Source of the DNA: an uncultured Ruminococcus sp.
GTDB taxonomy: Bacteria > Bacillota > Clostridia > Oscillospirales > Ruminococcaceae
Reading direction: 5' to 3'
DNA: 64,000 bases
Assembly: GCA_900318825.1 (NCBI GenBank)
Contig: ONMB01000002.1
Span: forward strand, 16,180 to 80,179
How positions within the stretch are numbered: the first letter of the stretch is position 1; the number at the start of each line of letters is the position of its first letter. Below the pieces are notes generated by a model. That model ran no database searches. It had not been told where the DNA came from and was given only the letters and a program-made list of their open reading frames with translations. Shown here one piece after another: positions 17,800 to 26,668 of the stretch. Position numbers and translations under genes: made by a program.

Positions 17800-18864
17800 A
17801 TGAAGATCACGGCAGTTATCATGGCTGGCGGCAGAGGAGAACGCTTCTGGCCAAAGAGCAGGAATTCCTGCCCGAAGCAGTTCCTTTCACTTACATCTGA
17901 CGGCGAGACCATGATAAGAAAGACTGTAAACAGACTTAGACCTATGGTTGAAGCAGAGGACATCTTTATTGTTACCAATGCGGCTTATAAGGATCTCGTT
18001 AAGGAGCAGCTCCCGGAGGTTCCCGAGGACAATATCCTCGCTGAGCCCTGCGCAAGGAATACAGCTCCATGTATCGCGTTTGCGGCAGCCGTTATCGGCA
18101 GAAAGTACGACGACGCAGTTATGCTGGTGCTCCCCTCAGACCACCTCATAGGCTATGAAGATATATATGTCAGCACCCTGAAAAAGGCTGTGGCTGTTGC
18201 CGAGGAGGGCAAGAACCTCGTCACTATCGGTATCACTCCCACATATCCCGAAACAGGCTACGGCTACATCAACTTCGGCAAGGAAGCCGGCAGTGCTTAC
18301 GAAGTCGAGCGCTTCGTTGAAAAGCCCGACCTCCCCACCGCAAAGAAGTACCTCGCTTCCGGAAAGTATCTCTGGAACAGCGGTATGTTCGTATGGAAGA
18401 TATCCTCCATTATGACTGACCTCAAGGAGTTCATGCCCGACATCTATGAGGGTGCGCTCCGTATCGGCGAGGCATTCGGCACAGAAAAGTTCACAGAAAC
18501 TCTTGTAAAGGAGTTTACAGCCTTTACCTCCGAGTCCATCGACTTCGGCATCATGGAAAAGGCAAGCAATATCTACACTATCCCCGGCAGCTTCGGCTGG
18601 GACGACGTCGGAAGCTGGCTCGCTGTTGAGCGTATAAACGAGACCGACGATGACAAGAATTATATCGACGGCGACGTTATCACCGTTGACTCCAAGCGCA
18701 CTACTATCTGCGGCGGAAAGCGTCTCGTAGCTGCTATCGGTACAAGAGATATCATCATCGTTGATACCGACGACGTTCTTCTGGTATGCTCCAAGAACAA
18801 TACCCAGGACGTCAAGAAGGTAATTGCCCAGCTCAAGGAGCACGGCAGAAACGAACTCATATAA
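17800..18864 (+). CDS. manC: Mannose-1-phosphate guanylyltransferase
   Basis: Makes GDP-mannose from mannose-1-phosphate and GTP in the cytoplasm. The 354-residue protein keeps the nucleotidyltransferase signature AGGRGERFWPKSR near its start, AEPCARNTAPCIAFAA, LPSDHLI and VEKPD. It is the short single-domain form, lacking the C-terminal phosphomannose isomerase domain of bifunctional enzymes. It starts 3 bp after the transferase gene with a GGAG site. The product feeds Gmd encoded next. Confidence 0.95.
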   Translation: MKITAVIMAGGRGERFWPKSRNSCPKQFLSLTSDGETMIRKTVNRLRPMVEAEDIFIVTNAAYKDLVKEQLPEVPEDNILAEPCARNTAPCIAFAAAVIGRKYDDAVMLVLPSDHLIGYEDIYVSTLKKAVAVAEEGKNLVTIGITPTYPETGYGYINFGKEAGSAYEVERFVEKPDLPTAKKYLASGKYLWNSGMFVWKISSIMTDLKEFMPDIYEGALRIGEAFGTEKFTETLVKEFTAFTSESIDFGIMEKASNIYTIPGSFGWDDVGSWLAVERINETDDDKNYIDGDVITVDSKRTTICGGKRLVAAIGTRDIIIVDTDDVLLVCSKNNTQDVKKVIAQLKEHGRNELI

Positions 18865-18884
18865 ATCCGGACTCAGGTCTTTAA

Positions 18885-19946
<1,062 letters not shown>

Positions 19947-19956
19947 AATTAACGCA

Positions 19957-19985
19957 AAGGGGCGGAGAAGTCCGTCCCTTTTTAG
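19957..19985 (+). terminator. Terminator-like hairpin within the glycan operon
   Basis: AAGGGGCGGA, GAAG loop and TCCGTCCCTT (10 bp with one G-U), followed by TTTAGG. It probably reduces rather than stops transcription into the downstream glycosyltransferases, for which no separate promoter is evident. Confidence 0.75.
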
Positions 19986-20020
19986 GTTAGAGGGGGATTT
20001 CCCCCGGAAGAGGTGACAAA

Positions 20021-21169
20021 GTGGATATACAGTTCGACGCATTACCGCTCGTAAGCGACAGAATGACAGGCATAGGCTGGTGCGAGGCTGGTCAGACAAT
20101 GGCTCTGGCAAAGCTGCACCCGGAGAATACCTATTCCTACAATTTCTTTTCGCGCAAGGACGACCATATCAAATTGGAGCGCATCGCACCCTTTGCAGGT
20201 GAGAATATCAGGACTCAGCTCGTGCATTTTTCGGGATATATGTACCGTGCGGCTTCGACGTTCGTGCCGGTGCCGTATTCGCGTTTCTTCGGCAAGACTG
20301 CCGGTATCACGCACTTTTTCAACTATATCGTGCCGCCGGGAGTCCACGGAAAGACCGTAGTTACCGTACACGATATGGTCTATAAGGCTTTCCCGGAGAC
20401 CGTCCGCGGAAGAACTAAGATGATGCTCAATACCGGACTGAAAAAGTCGATGAAGCGTGCCGACATCATCGTTACCGATTCCGAATTCTCAAAGCGCGAG
20501 ATAGTGAAATACTTCCCTCAGCACGAGGAGAAGATAAGAGTCGTACCCTGCGGCGTCGATTTGGAGAAATTCCGCCCGTGTGAGGAACCGGAGCGCATAC
20601 CGGCAGTCAAGGAGTCGCTGGGCATCGAGGGAGACTACTTCCTCTACCTCGGAACTATCGAGCCGCGAAAGAACCTCGAACGCCTTATCAGCGCTTACAG
20701 TGCCCTTGCGAAGAAGCTGGGTGAGAAGTGTCCGAAGCTGGTTCTTGCCGGCGGAAAGGGCTGGCTCTACGACGGCATATTTGCGCGTGTGGAGCGCCTC
20801 GGACTCACTGATAAGGTCATTTTCACGAAATACGTTCCCTCAGAGGATATGAACCCGCTCATGTGCGGAGCGCTGGCATTCGTGTTCCCGTCGCTGTACG
20901 AGGGCTTTGGTATGCCGCCGCTCGAGGCTATGGCTTGCGGAGTACCGGTGCTGGCTTCCGGAGAGGCTTCCCTCCCCGAGGTCACAGGCGACTGCGCTGT
21001 GATATGCGACGCATTTTCCGTTAAGAGCATAGCTCAGGGACTCTACCGTCTCTACAAGGACGAGGCTCTCAGAAAGGACCTCTCCGCCCGCGGACTCGAA
21101 CGCGCAAAAACATTCACATGGGAGCGCTCTGCGGAGATACTCTGGAGCGTCTATGAGGAGCTGATGTGA
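20021..21169 (+). CDS. Glycosyltransferase, GT4 family
   Basis: A retaining GT-B enzyme of 382 residues, adding a sugar from a nucleotide donor at the cytoplasmic membrane face. The C-terminal half has the GT4 motifs FLYLGTIEPRKNLERLI (donor-binding hinge) and FPSLYEGFGMPPLEAMACG, with the E-x7-E pair in EGFGMPPLE. The N-terminal acceptor domain has VTVHDMVYKAFPE. Start is GTG at 20021 after GAAGAGGTGA. In this operon the donor is probably GDP-mannose or GDP-D-rhamnose (inference from context). Confidence 0.9.
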   Translation: MDIQFDALPLVSDRMTGIGWCEAGQTMALAKLHPENTYSYNFFSRKDDHIKLERIAPFAGENIRTQLVHFSGYMYRAASTFVPVPYSRFFGKTAGITHFFNYIVPPGVHGKTVVTVHDMVYKAFPETVRGRTKMMLNTGLKKSMKRADIIVTDSEFSKREIVKYFPQHEEKIRVVPCGVDLEKFRPCEEPERIPAVKESLGIEGDYFLYLGTIEPRKNLERLISAYSALAKKLGEKCPKLVLAGGKGWLYDGIFARVERLGLTDKVIFTKYVPSEDMNPLMCGALAFVFPSLYEGFGMPPLEAMACGVPVLASGEASLPEVTGDCAVICDAFSVKSIAQGLYRLYKDEALRKDLSARGLERAKTFTWERSAEILWSVYEELM

Positions 21170-21690
21170 TGAAGGTATTCAAAACCGTGCTGAAGGTAAT
21201 TGCAGCCGCCGCTCTTATAGGAGCAGTTGTTGTAAAAAGAGTTGAGAGAGGCAGCCGCAGGATATTTATCGGCGATCATAGCAGCAACCATATCTATCTG
21301 GCAATTTACTTTATCGCATGGCTGTGTATAGGTATCCTGCTGTTAATGTTTCTCAGGAAGAAGAAAAATACCGATGAAGCTCCCAAGTCAAAGCTCAGGA
21401 AGGTCCTTCCTGTACTGGCAGCCTGTCTGGAAGTTGGACTGACTATACTCGTTCCGCTGATGCTCCTCTTCAGAAATTTTGACAAGCCGGAGCGTATCAA
21501 GAGCCCTGACGGGGATCATTATATCATCAGAGTCGAAAAAGACGACTGGTTCGGAAATACAAAGTATAACTTCTATGTCAAGGATAAGGGGGTAGTCTAC
21601 CGCTATATCTTCGACAGCGACAAGCCGAATCCGAAGCTCAGCTGGAATGACAAGGGCGTTGGATTCAACGGCGAACTATATGAATACTGA
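21169..21690 (+). CDS. Hypothetical membrane protein of the glycan operon
   Basis: A 173-residue protein of unknown function with three hydrophobic segments (about 5-22, 43-62 and 84-103). A soluble C-terminal part contains SPDGDHYIIRVEKDDWFGNTK, which looks like a small beta-rich domain. ATG at 21169 shares TGATG with the stop of the upstream glycosyltransferase, a strong coupling signal, so I prefer it to the GTG three bases earlier. Its place between two glycosyltransferases suggests a role in the same pathway, nothing more specific. Confidence 0.7.
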   Translation: MKVFKTVLKVIAAAALIGAVVVKRVERGSRRIFIGDHSSNHIYLAIYFIAWLCIGILLLMFLRKKKNTDEAPKSKLRKVLPVLAACLEVGLTILVPLMLLFRNFDKPERIKSPDGDHYIIRVEKDDWFGNTKYNFYVKDKGVVYRYIFDSDKPNPKLSWNDKGVGFNGELYEY

Positions 21691-21699
21691 GGTGAGAAA

Positions 21700-22836
21700 A
21701 TGAGCGGAAACAGGCTCAGGATACTTGAAGTAAATAAAGCCTACTATCCGCATACCGGCGGCATAGAGACCGTTATAAGGCAGTATTCCGAGGAGCTTGG
21801 CAAGGTCTGTCCGGCTGCTGAGGTGAAGGTGCTCGTCTGCCGCGACGGAAGGGGCAAGGGCTGCCGCGAGAAGCTGAACGGTGTGGACGTCACACGCGCG
21901 GCGAGTCTCGGAACGTATTTTTCCTGTCCCCTTTCGTTCGATTTCATCAGGAAATTCAGGAAAATGGCTAAGAGAGCCGATGTTGTGCATATCCATGTAC
22001 CCTTTCCGCTTGCGGACGCAGCGCTTCTGCTGTCCGGCTACAAGGGCAGAGTGGTCGTATCGTGGCACAGCGACGTTGTAAAGCAGAAGAAGCTGATGAT
22101 GTTCTACAAGCCCTTTATGAAGAGCCTGCTGAAACGTGCTGATCGCATACTCGTGGCGACCGAGGGACACATCGAGGGCTCGGCTTACCTCAAGGATCAC
22201 AGGGAAAAATGCAGGATCGTGCCCTACGGCATAGTGCCCGGAGCCTACCTCAGGGTGCCTGCGGGAAGCGTTCTCTCTGACCTCTGCACCGACAAGAACA
22301 GCGTAAAGCTGCTGTTTACCGGACGGCTCGTCTACTATAAGGGCGTGGACGTGCTGCTCAGGGCTATGAAGGAGACCTCCGGCTGTGAGCTGTTCATATC
22401 CGGCGAGGGCGAGCTCGAAGCAGGTCTGAAGGAATACGTCCGCGAGAACGGTCTTGAGGAGCGAGTCCACTTTATGGGCTTTCTGCCGCAGAAGGAGCTG
22501 CGACAGGCGTTCCGGGAATGCGATGTTTTCATACTTCCCTCAGTCGAGAGGAGCGAGGCTTTCGGCATAGTCCAGCTCGAGGCAATGGTCTACGGAAAGC
22601 CTGTAATAAACACGGCGCTTCCGTCGGGAGTGCCCTATGTGAGTCTTGACGGCGTTACCGGACTGACTGTTCCGCCGTCTGATCCGGACAGCCTTGCAGG
22701 AGCGATAAACACTCTTGTAGGCGATGAAGAGCTCCGCGGTGCTATGGGCAAAGCCGCAGCGGAGAGAGTTAAGACTGAATTCAGCGAGATAAATGTGATT
22801 AAGAAGCTCTGCGGCATACTTTCCGGAGAGCAGTAA
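21700..22836 (+). CDS. Glycosyltransferase, GT4 family
   Basis: A second GT-B enzyme, 378 residues. Visible motifs are VNKAYYPHTGGIETVIRQ at the start (the acceptor-domain glycine loop), FTGRLVYYKGVDVLLRAM at the donor domain entrance, and LPSVERSEAFGIVQLEAMVYG with the E-x7-E pair. It starts 10 bp after the small membrane protein gene with a GAGGTGAG site. With the first GT4 and the initiating transferase it could build a short repeat unit. Donor specificity is not determinable by eye. Confidence 0.9.
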   Translation: MSGNRLRILEVNKAYYPHTGGIETVIRQYSEELGKVCPAAEVKVLVCRDGRGKGCREKLNGVDVTRAASLGTYFSCPLSFDFIRKFRKMAKRADVVHIHVPFPLADAALLLSGYKGRVVVSWHSDVVKQKKLMMFYKPFMKSLLKRADRILVATEGHIEGSAYLKDHREKCRIVPYGIVPGAYLRVPAGSVLSDLCTDKNSVKLLFTGRLVYYKGVDVLLRAMKETSGCELFISGEGELEAGLKEYVRENGLEERVHFMGFLPQKELRQAFRECDVFILPSVERSEAFGIVQLEAMVYGKPVINTALPSGVPYVSLDGVTGLTVPPSDPDSLAGAINTLVGDEELRGAMGKAAAERVKTEFSEINVIKKLCGILSGEQ

Positions 22837-22847
22837 GGGGGCATAAT

Positions 22848-23792
22848 ATGAAAGCTATGATAATCGGCGGCGCAGGATTTGTCGGCGGCTACCTCATACG
22901 CGAGCTTAAAAATAACGGCTGGGAGGTCTGTGCGACCTGCCTTCCGAGCGAGAATATCACCGGGGACTGCGACAAGAGAGTCCTCGATATACTGTCAAAG
23001 GACGACATCAAGCCGCTTCTGGACGATGTAAAGCCGGACGTAGTCTATCATCTGGCAGCCCTCAGCTCGGTGTCCGTATCTTGGAAGAAGCCTCAGCTCA
23101 CCGCTGAGATAAACGTGGTCGGCACTATAAACGTCCTTGAGGCTGTCCGTGAGACCGGACGCACCGACATCAGGACGATACTCATCGGTTCAGGCGAGGA
23201 GTACGGCTTCATACGCGAGGGAGCCTGCCCGCTCACCGAGGAGGAGCCCCTCAGACCGGGCAATATCTATGCGGCTACAAAGGCGTGTCAGGGTATGCTC
23301 GGCGAGATATACGCAAGAGCCTACAAAATGGACATAGTTATGGTGAGAGCCTTCAACCACTCAGGTCCGGAACAGCTCCCGATATTCGTCATATCCGATT
23401 TCTGCAAGCAGATAGCCGAGATAGAGCGCGGCGAGCGTGAACCCGAGATGAAGGTCGGAAACCTCTCCGCGATGAGGGATTTCACCGACGTCAGGGACGT
23501 TGTAAGAGCCTACCGTCTGCTCGGAACAAAGGGTAAGAGCGGCGCTGTGTACAACATCGGCAGAGGAAAGGCAGTCGAGGTGCAGTACATTCTCGATACT
23601 GCTCTGAGCTTTTCCGATATGGACATCAAGGTCAGCCGCGATCCGGCAAGAATGAGAGCTTCTGATATACCGATAATCGAGCCGGACGTTTCACGCATCG
23701 CGGCAGATACAGGCTGGAAGGCTGAGATAACCATAGAGCAGACCATCAAGGACTCTCTTGACTACTGGCGCACTCACCCGGAGGTAAAGTGA
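22848..23792 (+). CDS. rmd: GDP-4-keto-6-deoxy-D-mannose reductase
   Basis: Reduces GDP-4-keto-6-deoxy-D-mannose to GDP-D-rhamnose. The 314-residue extended SDR enzyme has the nucleotide motif GGAGFVGGYLIREL, a Ser-Gly catalytic region IGSGEEYG, YAATKACQ with the Tyr and Lys of the active site, and VRAFNHSGPEQ, close to the RpFNHtGPGQ signature of Rmd/Gmd-type reductases. Gmd encoded 3 kb upstream makes its substrate, which supports Rmd over other epimerases. A related C4-epimerase/reductase function cannot be fully excluded. Confidence 0.82.
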   Translation: MKAMIIGGAGFVGGYLIRELKNNGWEVCATCLPSENITGDCDKRVLDILSKDDIKPLLDDVKPDVVYHLAALSSVSVSWKKPQLTAEINVVGTINVLEAVRETGRTDIRTILIGSGEEYGFIREGACPLTEEEPLRPGNIYAATKACQGMLGEIYARAYKMDIVMVRAFNHSGPEQLPIFVISDFCKQIAEIERGEREPEMKVGNLSAMRDFTDVRDVVRAYRLLGTKGKSGAVYNIGRGKAVEVQYILDTALSFSDMDIKVSRDPARMRASDIPIIEPDVSRIAADTGWKAEITIEQTIKDSLDYWRTHPEVK

Positions 23793-23793
23793 A

Positions 23794-24627
23794 ATGAGAA
23801 GACTTGTTGCATTTGTTACAGGCGCGGTGATGCTTATGGGAGCCGCTGCTTGCAGTCTTGACGGCAAGAACAGCTCCTTGAAAAAGGCTACCGACAGCGA
23901 TATAAAAAATCTCATCGGCGAATGGGAAATGGAAGGCGAGAAAAACGCCGTTATAGCTATCGAGAGCAGTTCTTCCGCGTGGATAGGCGCTGCTACGGAC
24001 TATTCGAGCCATATCAGGTTTAATGCCGACGGAACATTCAGGTGCGGCGGAGAGAATTACACCAAGGATCAGTACACCTTCGTCAACGGAGAATTTGATC
24101 TCACCACGCCGGACGGACACGATATGTCCATGAAGAAGATCGACGGCGATAATGACAATATCTACGGCGATTATCAGCTAAAGAGCGGAGATGTTTACAA
24201 GACTATCTCCAAGGGATACAAGGCTAAAGCCAAAGCCAACGGCAAGGAAGAGGAGCTCCCCAAGGAAGTGGTGGTAGGTCTTTCGTGCATCGAGGGCAAG
24301 ACCGAGATACAGGTAAGGTTCCCGGCTGAGATCGAGATATACGGAGATACGCTGTTCCTTGACCTCAAGTCTGCCGACGGTCTGGAAAGCAATATGAATT
24401 TAGGTACCTGCACATATAAAGTTGTCGGGGATAAGCTCTATCTCAAAAAGGGAGACGATACGAAGTTTACCCTTCACCGCAGGACAAAGTACGGTGAAGA
24501 GCCCGAAGATGACGAGGACGATGAAGACTTTGACAGCGACGGCTCTGAGGATCCGAGAGAGGCTATGAGGAAAAAAGCTGAAAAGGAAAAGGCTTCGATG
24601 CGTGAGAAGTTCTCACAAAACGGTTAA
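23794..24627 (+). CDS. Putative lipoprotein
   Basis: A 277-residue exported protein of unknown function. The N-terminus has a lipobox ending GAAAC (Cys about residue 20), so it should be lipid-anchored. The body contains a lipocalin-like or DUF-type pattern (LIGEWEMEGEKNAVIAI, HIRFNADGTFRCGGENYT, GEFDLTTPDGH), often found in small stress or copper-resistance lipoproteins; this is only a resemblance. The tail is very acidic (EPEDDEDDEDFDSD) and then lysine-rich. It starts one base after rmd ends with a GGAGG site, so it belongs to the operon. Confidence 0.75.
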   Translation: MRRLVAFVTGAVMLMGAAACSLDGKNSSLKKATDSDIKNLIGEWEMEGEKNAVIAIESSSSAWIGAATDYSSHIRFNADGTFRCGGENYTKDQYTFVNGEFDLTTPDGHDMSMKKIDGDNDNIYGDYQLKSGDVYKTISKGYKAKAKANGKEEELPKEVVVGLSCIEGKTEIQVRFPAEIEIYGDTLFLDLKSADGLESNMNLGTCTYKVVGDKLYLKKGDDTKFTLHRRTKYGEEPEDDEDDEDFDSDGSEDPREAMRKKAEKEKASMREKFSQNG

Positions 24628-24648
24628 GCTGAACAGGAGATGATAGAA

Positions 24649-24984
24649 ATGTCAGATCTTAAACTAACAAGAGACAAAATGACTGCGTTTGACGGTCACG
24701 AGAAGATAAACGCGCTGAAGGCTCCGGCAAAGCTGACCGAGTTCGGTCAGAAGCAGAACGAGGCAAACGAGCTGCTCGCCGCCAATATCAACGAGCTCAT
24801 CAAGCGCGTCTGTGCGCTTGAGGACAAACAGCTCCAGCACGCGGAGGTCATGCGGAAGATAGCCGAGGAGCTCGGCGCCTACAAGAAGGAGCTCGACCGC
24901 ATAAGGCTCTCCGAAAAGCTCAATTCTGGCACTATCGAGCGCCTCAGCAACGCTCTGCGGTTAGCCGAAGAAGGGGCGGAATAA
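24649..24984 (+). CDS. Small coiled-coil protein
   Basis: A 111-residue, soluble and highly helical protein of unknown function. Heptad-like spacing of Leu/Ile is visible from LTEFGQKQNEANELLAANI onward. An ATG nine bases upstream touches the AGGAG site, whereas ATG 24649 lies at the usual distance, so I use the latter. It is the last gene before the ATP synthase promoter and probably belongs to the glycan transcript. Confidence 0.65.
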   Translation: MSDLKLTRDKMTAFDGHEKINALKAPAKLTEFGQKQNEANELLAANINELIKRVCALEDKQLQHAEVMRKIAEELGAYKKELDRIRLSEKLNSGTIERLSNALRLAEEGAE

Positions 24985-25033
24985 ACGCATAGTATCATAT
25001 CAAGATATATATCGTTAAAATTTGCGCAAACTC

Positions 25034-25062
25034 TTGACTTCATACAAGAATTGTTATATGAT
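25034..25062 (+). promoter_or_regulatory. Promoter of the ATP synthase operon
   Basis: TTGACT (25034-25039), 17 bases, TATGAT (25057-25062). The leader contains a perfect 14-bp palindrome, CAGTCCGCGGACTG (25074-25087), just before the atpB ribosome binding site. Confidence 0.82.
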
Positions 25063-25109
25063 TAAATGGTAGTCAGTCCGCGGACTGGCAGGAAAGAAGG
25101 TGGAAAATT

Positions 25110-25802
25110 ATGGGCGACCTTGCGGATAGGCTGATGGAAGAGCTCGAATGCCGCACGCCTTTCACTATACCGATATTCGGAGGCATACCTGTCCCGGAAT
25201 CGTGCGTTATGACGTGGATAATAATGGCAGTGCTGGTCATCGGCTCGATAATATTCACAAAGACTATGAAACTCGTGCCGAGAGGTGCGCAGTGTCTCAT
25301 CGAGGGCTTTATCCTGTGGATGGACAACTTCTTCCTCGAGATACTCGGAGAAAATGGCAAGAAATACCTTCCGATACTTGAGACTCTGCTGCTTTATATA
25401 GGCATATCCAACGTCATAGGTCTCATAGGTCTCAGACCGCCTACAAAGGATCTCGGCGTAACAGCTACTCTGGCATTATTCTCGATACTGATGATACAAT
25501 ACAGCGGTATCAGTGCCAAGGGAATAAAGGGCTGGCTGAAGAGCTTTGTCCAGCCAATGGCATTCATGCTGCCGATAAATCTGATGGAACTCGTTATCAA
25601 GCCCCTTTCGCTTTGTATGCGACTCTTCGGAAACGTTATCGGTGCATTCGTAATCATGGAGTTTCTCAAGCTCCTCGTACCTGTGGGAGTCCCGCTGGTA
25701 TTCAGTTTTTACTTCGACGTGTTCGACGGCTGTATACAGGCATATGTATTCGTATTCCTGACATCGCTGTTTATGTCGGAGGCAATGGAAGAAGCAGAAT
25801 AA
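25110..25802 (+). CDS. atpB: F-type ATP synthase subunit a
   Basis: Membrane stator subunit that forms the ion half-channels of Fo. The 230-residue protein has five or six hydrophobic helices. The essential arginine of helix 4 is R171 in LSLCMRLFGNVIGAF. The C-terminal helix region FDVFDGCIQAYVFVFLTSLFM is typical. It is the first gene of the operon; no atpI is seen. GAAGAAGGTGG precedes the ATG. The order a-c-b-delta/alpha-gamma-beta-epsilon follows. Confidence 0.95.
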   Translation: MGDLADRLMEELECRTPFTIPIFGGIPVPESCVMTWIIMAVLVIGSIIFTKTMKLVPRGAQCLIEGFILWMDNFFLEILGENGKKYLPILETLLLYIGISNVIGLIGLRPPTKDLGVTATLALFSILMIQYSGISAKGIKGWLKSFVQPMAFMLPINLMELVIKPLSLCMRLFGNVIGAFVIMEFLKLLVPVGVPLVFSFYFDVFDGCIQAYVFVFLTSLFMSEAMEEAE

Positions 25803-25855
25803 CAACTATTACATAATACGGCAAAGAACTGCCGGAAATTCAGGAGGTAAATATT

Positions 25856-26077
25856 ATGGGAATGATCGCATTGGGCGCAGGTATCGCCGTTCTTACAGGT
25901 GCAGGCGCAGGTATAGGTATCGGTATCGCAACATCAAAGGCTGCTGAAGCTATCGCTCGTCAGCCCGAAGCCAAGGGCGATATCAACAAGGCTCTCCTTC
26001 TCGGATGTGCGCTCGCAGAGGCAACAGCTATCTACGGCTTCGTTATCGCAATGCTCATCATACTGTTCCTCAAGTAA
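25856..26077 (+). CDS. atpE: F-type ATP synthase subunit c
   Basis: Rotor ring subunit: a 73-residue helical hairpin with the polar loop ARQPEAKGD at residues 34-42 and the ion-carrying carboxylate E55 in CALAEATAIYG. Aligning through ARQPEAKG to the sodium type of Ilyobacter, the Q32 position is I22 and the S66 position is A56. Key sodium ligands are therefore missing and the ring is probably proton-coupled. A strong AGGAGG site fits the high copy number needed. Confidence 0.96.
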   Translation: MGMIALGAGIAVLTGAGAGIGIGIATSKAAEAIARQPEAKGDINKALLLGCALAEATAIYGFVIAMLIILFLK

Positions 26078-26176
26078 TAACAGGGACAAAATACATATAA
26101 GTGGAGTACCCTGTGCAGAGACCAAGCTGTGCAGGGACGCCTTATCGGCGTACCACTCTTCAAGGAGGAAAGCGTA

Positions 26177-26668
26177 ATGCTGGATATAAACATCTGGAAT
26201 TTCATATGGGCTGCGATAAACCTTGTCCTGCTGCTCATACTGATGAAAATATTCCTCTTCAAGCCTGTGAGAAAGATGATGGACGAGCGTACCAAGATGG
26301 TGCAGAACGACCTCGATCAGGCTAAAAAGACCAGAGAAGAGGCTGAGGCTCTGAAGCAGCAGTATCAGGAAGACCTCAGCGGCGCTAAGGAAGAGGTCCA
26401 GAAGATACTCGACAAGGCTCACGAGGACGCAGAGACCGAGAGAGCTGCTATGATAAAGAAGTCTCAGGAAGAGGCAGAGCAGATAGTTGCCGATGCCGGA
26501 AAGTCTATTGAGGACGAGCGCAGAAGAGTTCTCGCACAGGCTCAGACTCAGATCGCGGATCTCGCTATCGAAGCTGCTTCCAAAATTATCGGAGAAAACG
26601 TTGACGATGAAAAGAACCGCCGTCTCGTGGATAAATTCCTCTCCGAAGAGGAGGGCGGCAACAAGTGA
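26177..26668 (+). CDS. atpF: F-type ATP synthase subunit b
   Basis: Peripheral stalk subunit of 163 residues: one N-terminal membrane helix ([18 protein letters not shown]) followed by a long, charged, alanine-rich helix ([18 protein letters not shown] and onward) that dimerises and reaches F1. An upstream in-frame GTG lacks a ribosome binding site; ATG 26177 follows AAGGAGG, so I choose it. Between atpE and atpF lie about 100 bp able to form hairpins, perhaps adjusting the c:b ratio. Its stop overlaps the next start (GTGA). Confidence 0.95.
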   Translation: MLDINIWNFIWAAINLVLLLILMKIFLFKPVRKMMDERTKMVQNDLDQAKKTREEAEALKQQYQEDLSGAKEEVQKILDKAHEDAETERAAMIKKSQEEAEQIVADAGKSIEDERRRVLAQAQTQIADLAIEAASKIIGENVDDEKNRRLVDKFLSEEEGGNK

